Origin: Mycobacterium cookii
GTDB taxonomy: Bacteria; Actinomycetota; Actinomycetes; Mycobacteriales; Mycobacteriaceae
NCBI RefSeq assembly: GCF_010727945.1
Contig: NZ_AP022569.1
Coordinates: 5,208,001-5,272,000 of the forward strand
Length of the DNA stretch: 64,000 nt
Direction: 5' to 3'
Positions 46,471-57,707 of this stretch are shown here, piece by piece (position 1 is the first letter of the stretch; each line of letters begins with the position of its first letter). A model generated the notes under the pieces. The model saw only the letters and a program-made list of their open reading frames with translations, was not told where the DNA came from and ran no database searches. Position numbers and translations under genes: made by a program.

Positions 46471-46509
46471 TCGGCTGCCCCGCGGGCGGTGACGGGGCAA
46501 GATGATGGC

Positions 46510-47541
46510 ATGCGGATCGGAATTCTCACCGGTGGTGGTGACTGTCCGGGCCTGAACGCCGTCATCCGGGCCGTCGTGCGGACCTGCGACGCGCGCTACG
46601 GGTCATCGGTGGTGGGGTTCCAGGACGGCTGGCGCGGGTTGCTGGAGAACCGGCGCATGCAGCTCAAGAACGACGACCGCAATGACCGCCTGCTCGCCAA
46701 GGGCGGAACCATGCTGGGCACCGCCCGGGTGCACCCGGACAAGCTGAAGGCCGGCCTGGACCAGATCAAGCAGACGCTGGACGACAACGGCATCGACGTG
46801 CTCATCCCGATCGGCGGCGAGGGCACCCTGACCGCGGCGCACTGGCTGTCCGAAGAGAACGTTCCGGTGGTCGGCGTTCCGAAGACCATCGACAACGACA
46901 TCGATTGCACCGACGTGACTTTCGGCCACGACACGGCGTTGATGGTGGCCACCGACGCCATCGACCGGCTGCACAGCACCGCCGAGTCCCACCAGCGGGT
47001 GATGCTGGTCGAGGTGATGGGACGGCACGCCGGGTGGATCGCGCTGAACGCCGGGCTGGCATCCGGCGCCCATATGACGCTGATCCCCGAGCAGCCCTTC
47101 GACATCGACGAAGTCTGCCGGCTGGTCAAACAGCGCTTCCAGCGCGGTGATTCGCATTTCATCTGCGTGGTCGCCGAGGGCGCCAAGCCGGCCAGCGGCT
47201 CGATGGCGTTGCGCGAGGGCGGCCTTGACGAGTTCGGTCACGAGCGGTTCACCGGCGTGGCCGACCAGCTGGCGTACGAGGTGGAGAAGCGCATCAGCAA
47301 GGAAGTCCGAGTGACGGTGCTCGGTCACGTCCAGCGCGGCGGCACGCCGACCGCCTACGATCGCGTGCTGGCCACGAGATTCGGCGTCAACGCGGCCGAC
47401 GCCGCACACGCCGGCGAATACGGGCAGATGGTGTCGCTGCGCGGCCAGGACATCGGCCGCGTACCGCTGGCCGACGCGGTGCGCCAGCTGAAGCTTGTCC
47501 CGCAGAGCCGTTACGACGACGCTTCCGCCTTTTTCGGCTGA
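46510..47541 (+). CDS. pfkA: 6-phosphofructokinase
   Basis: 343 residues, as in M. tuberculosis. Phosphorylates fructose-6-phosphate in glycolysis. [17 protein letters not shown] at the N-terminus, [10 protein letters not shown] in the nucleotide site, [12 protein letters not shown] with the catalytic Asp, and [12 protein letters not shown] are intact. ATG 46510 is the family start; earlier in-frame codons lie before the gene. Confidence 0.95.
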   Translation: MRIGILTGGGDCPGLNAVIRAVVRTCDARYGSSVVGFQDGWRGLLENRRMQLKNDDRNDRLLAKGGTMLGTARVHPDKLKAGLDQIKQTLDDNGIDVLIPIGGEGTLTAAHWLSEENVPVVGVPKTIDNDIDCTDVTFGHDTALMVATDAIDRLHSTAESHQRVMLVEVMGRHAGWIALNAGLASGAHMTLIPEQPFDIDEVCRLVKQRFQRGDSHFICVVAEGAKPASGSMALREGGLDEFGHERFTGVADQLAYEVEKRISKEVRVTVLGHVQRGGTPTAYDRVLATRFGVNAADAAHAGEYGQMVSLRGQDIGRVPLADAVRQLKLVPQSRYDDASAFFG

Positions 47542-47602
47542 TCGGCTTTCAAGCGCACGTTCGGGCTGCCCACCCGTAACGGGTAGCTGTAACGTGACGG
47601 CT

Positions 47603-47986
47603 ATGCGGATGAGCTGTGACGTGTGCGGCTCTGGTTTCCACGCCCGATCTGATGCTCGGTACTGTTCGCCGGCCTGTCGGCAGAAAGCGCACCGAGCGCG
47701 CGTAGCGGAGCGACTCGCCGGGCTACGCCGGCAACCGCGACCGACGTCACGGCGCGGGCTTGCCAAGCCGGATACCGCGCGCACGATCGAGCAATCGCGC
47801 CACGAGCAACGTCGATCGGCCGCATTGCGCCGGACTTCGGCGGACCTGCTCCGCGCAAATGCCGAGTCGCGCCACCAACTGGAAGCCTCCGTATCGTTGG
47901 CCCGCGCGAGCGCCGCTGCGTCTCAGCCCCAGCGATCTCCCACCAGCCGATTCGGCGGAAATCTGGGCAATGTCGTTCGAGGATGA
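47603..47986 (+). CDS. Small protein with a four-cysteine zinc-binding N-terminus
   Basis: 127 residues. CDVCGSGFHARSDARYCSPAC gives a C-x2-C...C-x3-C set at the N-terminus, followed by a basic stretch (RQKAHRARVAERL) and a Gln/Arg/Glu-rich helical tail. No known family is certain. Its end overlaps the ANTAR gene by 17 bp in another frame, so the two may be coupled, or may be parts of one protein split by a frameshift. ATG 47609 is an alternative. Confidence 0.55.
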   Translation: MRMSCDVCGSGFHARSDARYCSPACRQKAHRARVAERLAGLRRQPRPTSRRGLAKPDTARTIEQSRHEQRRSAALRRTSADLLRANAESRHQLEASVSLARASAAASQPQRSPTSRFGGNLGNVVRG

Positions 47987-48272
47987 CCAGATCACGGCCA
48001 AGGTCGCCGAGATCACCGAGCATCGCGCTGTGATCGAGCAGGCCAAGGGCATGCTGATGCTGATTTACGGCCTGGATGCGGTTAGCGCTTTCGACCTGCT
48101 GAAGTGGCGGTCGCAGAAGAGCAACATCAAGCTGCGACGGCTTGCCCAGGAGCTCGTGGAGGAGTTCCGCGACGTCCGCGACCAAGCGATCAGCAATCGG
48201 TCGCCGTTCGATGATGTATTGCTCACCGCTCGTGCCGATGGCGACGAGGCAATGCCGTCGACCGCCAATTAG
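47970..48272 (+). CDS. ANTAR domain protein
   Basis: 100 residues, almost all [51 protein letters not shown]. No attached sensor domain is encoded in frame. ANTAR domains bind RNA hairpins; an associated sensor could be the upstream zinc-type ORF. ATG 47970 is the first suitable start. It lies between pfkA and gatB, which are adjacent in M. tuberculosis. Confidence 0.75.
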   Translation: MSFEDDQITAKVAEITEHRAVIEQAKGMLMLIYGLDAVSAFDLLKWRSQKSNIKLRRLAQELVEEFRDVRDQAISNRSPFDDVLLTARADGDEAMPSTAN

Positions 48273-48282
48273 GATCGATCGC

Positions 48283-49806
48283 ATGACTTCTGCTGCGAGC
48301 GCGATGATGGCGTCCGGGGCGGAGCTGCTCGACTACGACGACGTGATCGCGCGCTACAAGCCGGTACTCGGCTTGGAAGTGCACGTCGAGCTGTCCACCG
48401 CCACCAAGATGTTCTGCGGCTGCGCCAACGAGTTCGGTGCCGAGCCCAACACCCAGGTGTGCCCGGTCTGCCTCGGCCTGCCCGGCTCGCTGCCGGTGCT
48501 CAACGAGGCCGCCGTCGAGTCGGCGATCCGCATCGGGCTGGCGCTCAACTGCGAGATCGCGCCGTGGGGCCGGTTTGCGCGGAAGAACTACTTCTACCCC
48601 GACCAGCCGAAGAACTACCAGATCTCGCAGTACGACGAGCCGATCGCGATCGACGGCTACCTCGACGTCCCGCTGGATGACGGCAGCACATGGCGGGTGG
48701 CGATCGAGCGCGCGCACATGGAGGAAGACACCGGCAAGCTGACTCACCTAGGCAGTGACACCGGCCGGATCGCGGGTGCGACCACCTCGCTGGCCGACTA
48801 CAACCGTGCCGGCGTGCCGCTCATCGAGATCGTCACCAAGCCCATCGAGCACACCGGCGAGCGGGCGCCGGAGATCGCCCGCGCCTACGTCACCGCGCTG
48901 CGCGATCTACTGCGCGCGCTGGACGTCTCCGATGTGCGAATGGACCAAGGCTCCATGCGTTGCGACGCCAACGTGTCACTGAAACCCAAGGGCGCCGGCG
49001 AATTCGGCATCCGCACCGAGACCAAGAACGTCAACTCGCTCAAGAGCGTCGAGGTCGCCGTCCGCTACGAGATGCGCCGGCAGGGCGCCGTTCTGGAGTC
49101 CGGTGGCCGAGTCATCCAGGAAACCAGGCACTTTCACGAAGACGGATACACGAGCGCGGGCCGCACCAAGGAGACCGCGGAAGACTACCGCTACTTTCCG
49201 GAGCCGGACCTGGAACCGGTCGCACCCAGCCGAGAACTGGTGGACCGATTGCGCACGACGATCCCTGAACTACCGTGGTTGCGCCGCAAGCGGATTCAGC
49301 AAGAATGGGGCATCTCCGACGAGGTGATGCGCGACCTGGTCAACGCCGGTGCCGTCGACCTGGTCATCGCGACCGTGGACCAAGGCGCACCGAGCGAACA
49401 GGCCCGGGCGTGGTGGGGCAACTTCCTGGTGCAAAAAGCCAACGAGGCCGGCCTGGAGCTTGAAGCATTACCCATCACGCCAGCCCAGGTCGCTGCGGTG
49501 GTGGGTCTCGTGGACAGCGGCAAGCTCACCACCAAGATGGCCCGCCAGGTCGTCGAGGGTGTGCTGGCCGGTGAGGGTGAGCCCGAACAGGTGATGACCG
49601 CACGCGGACTGGTCGTGGTGCGTGACGACTCGCTGATCCAAGCCGCCGTCGACGAGGCCTTGGCCGCCAATCCCGATGTGGCAGAAAAGATTCGTGGCGG
49701 CAAGGTGCAGGCCGCCGGCGCGATCGTCGGCGCCGTGATGAAGGCGACCAAGGGGCAGGCCGACGCGGCCCGGGTGCGCGAGCTGGTGTTGGCGGCCTGC
49801 AGCTAG
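48283..49806 (+). CDS. gatB: Aspartyl/glutamyl-tRNA amidotransferase subunit B
   Basis: 507 residues. [20 protein letters not shown] and [16 protein letters not shown] carry the zinc cysteines; [14 protein letters not shown] and the C-terminal YqeY-like tail ([14 protein letters not shown]) are present. It kinases the misacylated tRNA and works with GatA/GatC. ATG 48283 is the family start; a longer frame overlaps the ANTAR gene. Confidence 0.96.
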   Translation: MTSAASAMMASGAELLDYDDVIARYKPVLGLEVHVELSTATKMFCGCANEFGAEPNTQVCPVCLGLPGSLPVLNEAAVESAIRIGLALNCEIAPWGRFARKNYFYPDQPKNYQISQYDEPIAIDGYLDVPLDDGSTWRVAIERAHMEEDTGKLTHLGSDTGRIAGATTSLADYNRAGVPLIEIVTKPIEHTGERAPEIARAYVTALRDLLRALDVSDVRMDQGSMRCDANVSLKPKGAGEFGIRTETKNVNSLKSVEVAVRYEMRRQGAVLESGGRVIQETRHFHEDGYTSAGRTKETAEDYRYFPEPDLEPVAPSRELVDRLRTTIPELPWLRRKRIQQEWGISDEVMRDLVNAGAVDLVIATVDQGAPSEQARAWWGNFLVQKANEAGLELEALPITPAQVAAVVGLVDSGKLTTKMARQVVEGVLAGEGEPEQVMTARGLVVVRDDSLIQAAVDEALAANPDVAEKIRGGKVQAAGAIVGAVMKATKGQADAARVRELVLAACS

Positions 49807-49894
49807 AACAGCGTCGTCAATGCGCTGAACAGGTGGGAAACCTGCGCAGAGGCTAGCTGCGGATCGCTTGTGTTGAGAACTACGGTGATCAACC

Positions 49895-50746
49895 ATGACC
49901 GGCATCGAAGACCAGCTTCGTGAGCAAGCAGTGGACACTGCGCTGGGGCGAATTCGCTTGCAAATCGGGGGAGCTGGTTCGCCAATCGTCTTCTGGCCCA
50001 GCCTGTTGATGACCGGAGACATGTGGCACGGGGTGGCCGGCCATCTCATGGTTCGGCGACAGGTGATCTTGGTGGACCCACCGGGGCAGGGTGGCAGCCA
50101 GCCCCTGACGCACCCGTTCAGCTTCGACGACTGCGCGCGCTGCGTCGCCGACATCCTCGACGGCCTCGGCATCCAACGGGCCGACTTCGTCGGCAACTCG
50201 TGGGGCGGCATGATCGGCGGGACCTTCGCCGCCACCTTTCCGGATCGAGTCGGCCGCGCGGTTCTGATGAACTGCACAGCCGGTAAAGCCAGTCTGCGAC
50301 AACGGATCGAGTTCGCCATCCTGCTTCAGATGGCGCATTGGCAGGGCCGTATCGGGCCGTCACTGATCCGGCCGGTACTCAAGGCGTTCCTGGGGCCGAC
50401 CTCGATGCGGGAACGTCCCGACGTGGTAGCCCACGTACGGGCCACGGTGCACGACGTCAACATCGCCTCCGCGTCGTGGGCGGTGAAAAGTGTGGTTCCG
50501 CGACGGCCCGACCAACGAGAGTTGTTGTCCCGCATCCGGACACCGGTGCTCGTCGTCGGCGGCGCCGAAGATAAGACGTTCCCGCCGCGGGACGCAGTCG
50601 CGATGGCCGACGCCATCCCCGGCGCATCGGTGCGGGTGCTCGACGGAGTGGCTCACCTGTCCGGTCTGGAGGACCCTGCTCTGGTCAGCAGGCTCATCGA
50701 GGAGTTTCTCGACGACGGCGAAAGTGGCCCTACCGCAACAGGCTGA
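49895..50746 (+). CDS. Alpha/beta-hydrolase
   Basis: 283 residues. Nucleophile elbow GNSWGG (about 106-111), the oxyanion segment WPSLLMTGDMW, DPPGQGGSQ, and the His region VAHLSGLED. Substrate unknown. TACGGT at 49881-49886 may be the -10, leaving a 5' leader of only a few bases. Convergent with lppZ, with no gap. Confidence 0.8.
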   Translation: MTGIEDQLREQAVDTALGRIRLQIGGAGSPIVFWPSLLMTGDMWHGVAGHLMVRRQVILVDPPGQGGSQPLTHPFSFDDCARCVADILDGLGIQRADFVGNSWGGMIGGTFAATFPDRVGRAVLMNCTAGKASLRQRIEFAILLQMAHWQGRIGPSLIRPVLKAFLGPTSMRERPDVVAHVRATVHDVNIASASWAVKSVVPRRPDQRELLSRIRTPVLVVGGAEDKTFPPRDAVAMADAIPGASVRVLDGVAHLSGLEDPALVSRLIEEFLDDGESGPTATG

Positions 50747-51868
50747 CTAGGTCTTGTCCTCGTTGGCCCGCGGGAAACCGCCGCCCTGCGGGAAGAGCGG
50801 GAACACCACGTCGTCGAGTCTCATGGCATCACCGTCGGTCTTGTTGACCGTCGCGCCCCACACGTTGCCGTCCGGCGACATCCGCAACGCCCACGCGTGT
50901 CCGTGCGTGTCCTGACGAACCACGTCGGGCTGTCCGGTCACCGCGCCGGTGCCCTGGGCCAGGTGCACGGCCACGGTCTGCTTGGTGTTGACGAGGTTGA
51001 CCAGCACGGTGCCGTCCAAGGCTGAGCAGCCCCCCACCCCGGGCCGATCTGGCCACGTCCACACGGTGGAGACCTTCGAGTCCTTGGTGATGCGCTGCAA
51101 CCGGTCGGCGGTCGGCGAACGGTCGAGAACATACAGTGAGCCGTCGACAGGGTCGGTGCACAGGCCGCCGCCGGAGCCGATACCGGTCAACGCCGTGGTC
51201 GGCGGTGCCGGATGCAGCGTGGTCGGCTGCTCCAGGCGGATGACCTTGCCGGCCAGCGACGCCGGGTCGTTGGCCATCGCCGGGTTGCCCGCGTCGCCGG
51301 TGAGGACGACCAGCGTGGTTGGGCTGGTGAACTGCAGCGCGCCCCTGTTGCCGATGGCGCCCTTGGGAATTCCGGTCAGGATGTCTTTGGGGATATCACC
51401 ATCAGCGACACGGATGACCCGGTTGTCGGACGGGGTGCTGATGTAGGCGTACATCAGCCGGTCCTGCGAGTAGGTCGGGGAGAGCACGATGTCCATCAGC
51501 CCTCCGTCGCCGGCCGGGTCGACCGGAATGACGGTTTTGACCTTCGGCTCGGCGCTGACCGCCACCTCTTTGACAGCGCCGGTGGTCCGCTCGGCGACGA
51601 GCGCCGACTTGCTGTCCGGCTGCATGAGGAGGCCGCTGGTGCTCTCCAGGCAGCCCTGCATCACTCCGGGCGCCGGGCATGCCTTCGGAAACGGCTTGTC
51701 AGGCAGCGGCGGCGGCGGGGGAGGCGAAGAGCTCGGCGGAGCGTGGCGTTCGGGCTCGGTGGTGAACGGCTGTGAAGCGGCGTCGTTGAACTGCGCGCAA
51801 CCAGCCACAACGACCATCGCCGAGCAGAGCACGGCAGCGTTGCGCGACTTCGACCACCTCAACTGCAT
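50747..51868 (-). CDS. lppZ: Lipoprotein LppZ, sugar-dehydrogenase-like beta-propeller
   Basis: 373 residues, as in Rv3006. Lipobox VVAGC with Cys24, then a Pro-rich linker (SSSPPPPPPLP) and a propeller with Glc/sorbosone-dehydrogenase-like repeats (LMDIVLSPTYSQDRLMYAYIS, GSGGGLCTDPVDGSLYVLDR). Extracytoplasmic; the catalytic role is unproven in mycobacteria. ATG 51868. Confidence 0.88.
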   Translation of the reverse strand: MQLRWSKSRNAAVLCSAMVVVAGCAQFNDAASQPFTTEPERHAPPSSSPPPPPPLPDKPFPKACPAPGVMQGCLESTSGLLMQPDSKSALVAERTTGAVKEVAVSAEPKVKTVIPVDPAGDGGLMDIVLSPTYSQDRLMYAYISTPSDNRVIRVADGDIPKDILTGIPKGAIGNRGALQFTSPTTLVVLTGDAGNPAMANDPASLAGKVIRLEQPTTLHPAPPTTALTGIGSGGGLCTDPVDGSLYVLDRSPTADRLQRITKDSKVSTVWTWPDRPGVGGCSALDGTVLVNLVNTKQTVAVHLAQGTGAVTGQPDVVRQDTHGHAWALRMSPDGNVWGATVNKTDGDAMRLDDVVFPLFPQGGGFPRANEDKT

Positions 51869-52021
51869 AGCTGCCAGATTACGGATATGTCGGCTGCGAT
51901 GCCCGTGACGGGTGCCGCGCGCCTTTCGTCTCGGCCCGCAAACAGTCGCCCACGCCGGGCGGCGCGCGAATCACGACCGCAAAAGGGCCGCTCAAATCCC
52001 CGATTCGCAGAAATTTGCCTT

Positions 52022-52027
52022 TACCCT
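52022..52027 (+). promoter_or_regulatory. -10 element for a leaderless DoxX transcript
   Basis: TACCCT ends 7 bp before GTG 52035, consistent with transcription starting at the start codon. Confidence 0.45.
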
Positions 52028-52034
52028 GGCACGA

Positions 52035-52889
52035 GTGAGCAGTCAATCGCATGACGCACCTTGGCAGCGACCGGACCAATCCGCGGTGCCGACGGCGGAG
52101 CGACCAACCTCAGCGAACTTGGTCGACCCCGAAGACGATCTACCGTCGGACAGCTATGCCGGCGATTTCGAGACCACCCTGATCCCGCACTACGACTCCG
52201 CCCATTCCGGCAGCGTCCGCTCGTCGAGCTCGGGATACGGCGTGATGGGCAGCCACGAGCCGCTGCCCTACCAGCCCCAGTCCACCGGCACGCATTCGGT
52301 GTTCGCGCCCGGGGGCATCGACGAACACGAGCATCACCTCGACGACGAGCGGGTTCGCACCGCCAGCCGTCGCGGCACCCAGCATCTGGGTTTGCTGATC
52401 TTGCGGGTCGGCCTGGGTGGGGTGCTCATCGCGCACGGGCTGCAGAAGCTGTTCGGCTGGTGGGGCGGCGAAGGCCTGACGGGCTTCAAGAATTCGCTCT
52501 CTGACATCGGCTACCAGCACGCCGACATCCTCACTTACTGCGCGGCCGGCGGCGAGATCGCCGCGGGAGTGCTCCTGGTGCTGGGCTTGTTCACCCCGAT
52601 CGCCGCCGCGGGTGCGCTGGCTTACCTGATCAACGGTGTGCTCGCCGGCATGTCGGCCCAGCACGGCAAGTCGTTTCCTTACTTCTTGCCGAACGGCCAC
52701 GAATACGAGCTCACGCTGATCGTCATGGCCACCGCCGTCATCCTGGTCGGCCCCGGACGCTACGGCTTCGACGCCGGTCGCGGCTGGGCGCGACGGCCGT
52801 TCATCGGGTCGTTTGCCGCGCTGGTGGTCGGGATCGGCGTCGGTGTCGGGCTATGGATGCTGCTCAACGGCTCCAACCCGGTGCGCTAA
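52035..52889 (+). CDS. DoxX family membrane protein (Rv3005c orthologue)
   Basis: 284 residues. A disordered N-terminal region of about 115 residues (Pro/Ser/His-rich) precedes a DoxX-type four-helix domain: LILRVGLGGVLIAHGLQKLFGWWGG, LLVLGLFTPIAAAGALAYLINGV, and a C-terminal hydrophobic pair. In M. tuberculosis the homologue associates with SodA and SseA in a membrane oxidoreductase complex. GTG 52035 matches the expected N-terminus. Confidence 0.87.
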   Translation: MSSQSHDAPWQRPDQSAVPTAERPTSANLVDPEDDLPSDSYAGDFETTLIPHYDSAHSGSVRSSSSGYGVMGSHEPLPYQPQSTGTHSVFAPGGIDEHEHHLDDERVRTASRRGTQHLGLLILRVGLGGVLIAHGLQKLFGWWGGEGLTGFKNSLSDIGYQHADILTYCAAGGEIAAGVLLVLGLFTPIAAAGALAYLINGVLAGMSAQHGKSFPYFLPNGHEYELTLIVMATAVILVGPGRYGFDAGRGWARRPFIGSFAALVVGIGVGVGLWMLLNGSNPVR

Positions 52890-53290
52890 TCCGCGTACGG
52901 GTTGGGCACCCGGCCGTCGCTGGCCTGGGTCAACTGCGGCAGCGTGGCAAAGGTCACTGCGGGTAACCGCAGGTCGCGGCCATTTTTGAGCTGCGCGCGC
53001 GCCCAGGCGCCGCGGCGGAAGCGCAGCCCCTCGATGTCCTCCCACCGGACCGATCGGCTGCCGACCAGCGTGCGTACCGTCACGCCGTCGCGGTCGGCCT
53101 GCGTGCGCAGCCGAACGATCAACGCCGACAACAACACCGGAATGATCAGCAAGGGTGCGGTCACCGGCCAGGTCAGCACTGGGATCAGCAGGCCGAGGGC
53201 GAAGAAGCCCACCGCGAAATGCGCCATCGGTGAAATGTTGATCACCACCGGCAGCGTGGGTGCTGTTTCCTGCGGTGAATCGCCAGCCAT
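52886..53290 (-). CDS. PH-domain membrane protein (Cfp6-like, Rv3004 orthologue)
   Basis: 134 residues. Two hydrophobic segments (about 24-40 and 43-60) are followed by a bacterial PH domain with DRDGVTVRTLVGSRSVRWEDIEGLRFRRG. Known as low molecular weight antigen 6 in mycobacteria; function undefined. It overlaps the convergent DoxX gene by 4 bp. Confidence 0.82.
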   Translation of the reverse strand: MAGDSPQETAPTLPVVINISPMAHFAVGFFALGLLIPVLTWPVTAPLLIIPVLLSALIVRLRTQADRDGVTVRTLVGSRSVRWEDIEGLRFRRGAWARAQLKNGRDLRLPAVTFATLPQLTQASDGRVPNPYAD

Positions 53291-53351
53291 GTATGCATCA
53301 TGGCATCGAGGTCCGACGTGGCTGCCCGCCAGCGTCCGGCGCAGGCGGGAT

Positions 53352-53381
53352 TTGACGTTTGACCAGTACGGCGCCTACCCT
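53352..53381 (+). promoter_or_regulatory. ilvB1 leader promoter
   Basis: TTGACG (53352-53357), 18-bp spacer, TACCCT (53376-53381). The transcription start is expected near 53388, 2 bp before the leader-peptide GTG, so the leader mRNA is nearly leaderless. Confidence 0.65.
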
Positions 53382-53389
53382 CGGGAACC

Positions 53390-53437
53390 GTGATCACTCC
53401 TGGAATGCTCGTAGTAGGTCGGCGCGTTGGTGCCTGA
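53390..53437 (+). CDS. ilvB1 leader peptide (attenuation)
   Basis: GTG ... TGA encodes MITPGMLVVGRRVGA, five of 15 residues being Ile, Leu or Val, including a Val-Val pair. Its last codons lie in the left arm of a perfect hairpin, and a terminator follows. Ribosome stalling at Ile/Leu/Val codons when charged tRNAs are scarce would favour readthrough into ilvB1. C. glutamicum ilvBNC uses the same principle. Confidence 0.72.
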   Translation: MITPGMLVVGRRVGA

Positions 53438-53461
53438 CTGATTTCCAGCACACCAACGCGC
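53422..53461 (+). promoter_or_regulatory. ilvB1 leader hairpin 1:2
   Basis: Perfect 11-bp inverted repeat: arms 53422-53432 and 53451-53461, loop 18 nt. The left arm includes the leader-peptide Val-Gly codons, so a translating ribosome would disrupt it. Confidence 0.7.
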
Positions 53462-53498
53462 AACCCTCGTGCAGCAGCTGAGCTGACGGGGGTTTTTT
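53462..53498 (+). terminator. ilvB1 leader terminator (attenuator)
   Basis: AACCCTCG (53462-53469) pairs with CGGGGGTT (53487-53494), followed by a run of six T (53493-53498). It is placed 53 bp before the ilvB1 start, so it must be bypassed for expression. A clear antiterminator pairing was not resolved by eye. Confidence 0.72.
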
Positions 53499-53550
53499 GT
53501 TGCCACCGACTTTCCAGAATTGACAAGCACCAAGAGGACAAGAGGACCCC

Positions 53551-55443
53551 GTGAGCGCACCCACCAGATCGCACTCCGATCCGCAGGCAGCGTCTTCCAA
53601 GCCTGCGTCGCAGGATGTGGCCCGTATCGCCTCCGATGCGGCCAAGCCCGCCGACAAGCCGCCGACCGTACGGCCGAAACATGTTGCGCCTGAGCAACTT
53701 ACCGGAGCGCAGTCGGTCATCCGGTCGCTGGAGGAGCTTGACGTCGAGGTCATCTTCGGAATCCCCGGCGGAGCCGTGTTGCCGGTCTACGACCCGCTGT
53801 TCGACTCGAAGAAGCTGCGCCATGTGCTGGTTCGCCACGAGCAGGGCGCCGGCCATGCGGCGAGCGGCTACGCCCACGCCACCGGCAAGGTCGGCGTGAT
53901 GATGGCGACCTCGGGCCCCGGTGCCACCAACCTGGTGACGCCGCTGGCCGACGCGCAGATGGACTCCATCCCGGTCGTCGCGGTCACCGGGCAGGTCGGT
54001 CGCTCGCTGATCGGGACCGACGCCTTCCAGGAGGCGGACATCTCGGGCATCACGATGCCGATCACCAAGCACAACTTCCTGGTTCGCGACGGCGACGAGA
54101 TCCCGCGGGTGTTGGCCGAGGCGTTCCACATCGCGGCCAGCGGACGGCCGGGCGCGGTGCTCGTCGACATCCCCAAGGACGTGCTGCAAGGGCAGTGCAC
54201 GTTCAGTTGGCCGCCGCGGATGGACCTGCCCGGCTACAAGCCCAACACCAAGCCGCACAACCGTCAGATTCACGAGGCCGCCAAGCTGATCGCCGCGGCG
54301 CACAAGCCGGTGCTCTACGTCGGCGGCGGCGTCATCCGCGGCGAGGCCACCGAGCAGCTGCGGGAACTGGCCGAGCTGACCGGAATCCCGGTCGTCACCA
54401 CGCTGATGGCCCGCGGCGCGTTCCCGGACAGCCACCGGCAGCACCTGGGCATGCCCGGTATGCACGGCACGGTCGCGGCGGTGGCGGGGCTGCAGCGCAG
54501 CGACCTGCTGATCGCGCTGGGCACCCGCTTCGACGACCGCGTCACCGGACAGCTGGATTCGTTTGCGCCCGAGGCGAAAGTCATCCACGCCGACATCGAC
54601 CCGGCCGAGATCGGCAAGAACCGGCACGCCGATGTGCCGATCGTCGGCGACGTCAAGGCCGTGATCACCGCGCTGATAGCGGCGCTGGAGCACGAAGGGA
54701 CACCCGGCAATCTCGATATTGCCGACTGGTGGAGCTATCTCGACGACGTCAAGGCCACCTACCCGCTGAGCTACGGGCCGCAGAGTGACGGCAGCCTGAG
54801 CCCGGAGTACGTCATCGAGAAGCTGGGGGAGATCGCCGGACCGGATGCGGTGTACGTCGCCGGTGTCGGACAGCACCAGATGTGGGCCGCGCAGTTCGTC
54901 TCCTACGAGAAGCCGCGAACCTGGCTCAACTCAGGCGGTTTGGGCACCATGGGCTTCGCCGTCCCGGCGGCCATGGGCGCCAAGATGGCCCGCCCCGAGG
55001 CCGAAGTGTGGGCTATCGACGGCGACGGCTGCTTCCAGATGACCAACCAGGAACTGGCCACCTGCGCCATCGAAGGTGCGCCGATCAAGGTCGCATTGAT
55101 CAACAACGGCAACCTGGGCATGGTGCGGCAGTGGCAGACCTTGTTCTACGGGGAGCGTTACTCGCAGACCGACCTGGCCACTCACTCGCACCGGATCCCG
55201 GACTTCGTCAAACTCGCCGAGGCGCTGGGCTGCGTCGGATTGCGTTGCGAGCGTGAGGAAGACGTCGTCGACGTGATCAACCAGGCCCGGGCGATCAACG
55301 ATCGTCCGGTGGTGATCGACTTCATCGTCGGCGCCGACGCGCAGGTGTGGCCGATGGTCGCGGCCGGAACCTCGAACGACGAGATCCAGGCGGCCCGCGG
55401 CATCCGCCCGCTGTTCGACGACGAGACCGAAGGGCACGCGTGA
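53551..55443 (+). CDS. ilvB1: Acetolactate synthase large subunit
   Basis: 630 residues. ThDP-dependent enzyme of branched-chain amino acid synthesis. An N-terminal extension of about 45 residues precedes [21 protein letters not shown]; the catalytic Glu is in [11 protein letters not shown]; the ThDP motif is [15 protein letters not shown]...[16 protein letters not shown] 53551 follows AAGAGGAC. The stop overlaps the ATG of the MIRU micro-ORF (TGATG), then ilvN. Confidence 0.96.
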   Translation: MSAPTRSHSDPQAASSKPASQDVARIASDAAKPADKPPTVRPKHVAPEQLTGAQSVIRSLEELDVEVIFGIPGGAVLPVYDPLFDSKKLRHVLVRHEQGAGHAASGYAHATGKVGVMMATSGPGATNLVTPLADAQMDSIPVVAVTGQVGRSLIGTDAFQEADISGITMPITKHNFLVRDGDEIPRVLAEAFHIAASGRPGAVLVDIPKDVLQGQCTFSWPPRMDLPGYKPNTKPHNRQIHEAAKLIAAAHKPVLYVGGGVIRGEATEQLRELAELTGIPVVTTLMARGAFPDSHRQHLGMPGMHGTVAAVAGLQRSDLLIALGTRFDDRVTGQLDSFAPEAKVIHADIDPAEIGKNRHADVPIVGDVKAVITALIAALEHEGTPGNLDIADWWSYLDDVKATYPLSYGPQSDGSLSPEYVIEKLGEIAGPDAVYVAGVGQHQMWAAQFVSYEKPRTWLNSGGLGTMGFAVPAAMGAKMARPEAEVWAIDGDGCFQMTNQELATCAIEGAPIKVALINNGNLGMVRQWQTLFYGERYSQTDLATHSHRIPDFVKLAEALGCVGLRCEREEDVVDVINQARAINDRPVVIDFIVGADAQVWPMVAAGTSNDEIQAARGIRPLFDDETEGHA

Positions 55444-55492
55444 TGCGCGGCGGCGACGATTCAGAGCGCAGCGATGAGAAGGAGCGGCGCAT

Positions 55493-55496
<4 letters not shown>
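55443..55496 (+). repeat. Single MIRU-like unit (17-codon micro-ORF) between ilvB1 and ilvN
   Basis: The unit encodes [17 protein letters not shown]; its ATG overlaps the ilvB1 stop (TGATG) and its TGA overlaps the ilvN ATG (ATGA). The DNA has the MIRU core GGCGACGATTCAGAGCGCAG, then GATGAGAAGGAGCGGCGC, and is clearly related to the crtYc/crtYd units (MTAGDEAERSDAEERRI in the last one). Confidence 0.85.
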
Positions 55497-57066
<1,570 letters not shown>

Positions 57067-57084
57067 CGCCCTGGCTTCGTCGAG

Positions 57085-57133
57085 ATCGACGCTAGCGCGA
57101 CAAGTTTCGGCGTGTTGTCGCGCTAGCGTCGAT
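57085..57133. terminator. 19-bp perfect hairpin between ilvC and the DUF4262 gene
   Basis: Arms 57085-57103 and 57115-57133 are perfectly complementary over 19 bp with an 11-nt loop. It sits between convergent genes and covers the 3' end of the DUF4262 gene, so it can act as a bidirectional terminator. Its length also suits a mobile palindromic unit. Confidence 0.7.
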
Positions 57134-57605
57134 TTGGCGTGTCCGGCGGGTCGACGCGGACCCCGAACACCGGCTGAGGCACCCCATCGTTACTGAATTC
57201 CGCGCACCACGGCCGGTGCCCCTGCTCGTCCGGCCAGACCACCTGGAGGGCCCGCAGATCGGGCCCGTAGATCGAGAACGCGAATTTCAAGTGGGCGATC
57301 GGGTGCTGTACCTGGACGAAATCGAGCAGGAGTTCACCGCCGATCAACATCCGCTCGCCCGGTACCGGCCTTCCACCGTCCACGAGATATCCGGCGACGG
57401 TGTTGAGCACGAGTCTCGCACGCTGCGGCGGCATCCCCGTGACCAACAGTTCGGGCAGGCCTCGCTCATGCAAACCGATTGTGTACGCGAAAGGCGTGCG
57501 TCCGGTGACGTATTGCACAATCCAGCCATTTTCTTGTACGGCTGCGTAGATGAGCTCCAGCCACTCCTGCATGGTGGAATCCGGGTGATCGCATTTCCAG
57601 CACAT
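57123..57605 (-). CDS. DUF4262 domain protein
   Basis: 160 residues. MCWKCDHPDST at the start, then WIVQYVTGRTPFAYTIGLHERGLPELLVTG and the C-terminal FVQVQHPIAHLKFAFSIYG match DUF4262. Function unknown. AGGAG lies 8-9 bp before ATG 57605. A much longer open frame upstream, antisense to serA, is rejected. The last codons are part of the 19-bp hairpin. Confidence 0.78.
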   Translation of the reverse strand: MCWKCDHPDSTMQEWLELIYAAVQENGWIVQYVTGRTPFAYTIGLHERGLPELLVTGMPPQRARLVLNTVAGYLVDGGRPVPGERMLIGGELLLDFVQVQHPIAHLKFAFSIYGPDLRALQVVWPDEQGHRPWCAEFSNDGVPQPVFGVRVDPPDTPNRR

Positions 57606-57707
57606 AGGGTATTTCTCCTGTCGTAGCACTTGCGGACAGGATCCGCCCGGGTACCGACACTCATAGGCTCTGCGATCCGGCACAACCGCGACCATTAGGC
57701 TGGCCGG

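Noticed and set aside
44782..46500. 572-aa minus-strand open frame
   Set aside because: Antisense to gatC and gatA; no family motif.
47566..47578. ACCCGTAACGGGT palindrome after pfkA as a terminator
   Set aside because: Arms meet with no room for a loop, so it cannot form a normal terminator; a protein site is possible but unsupported.
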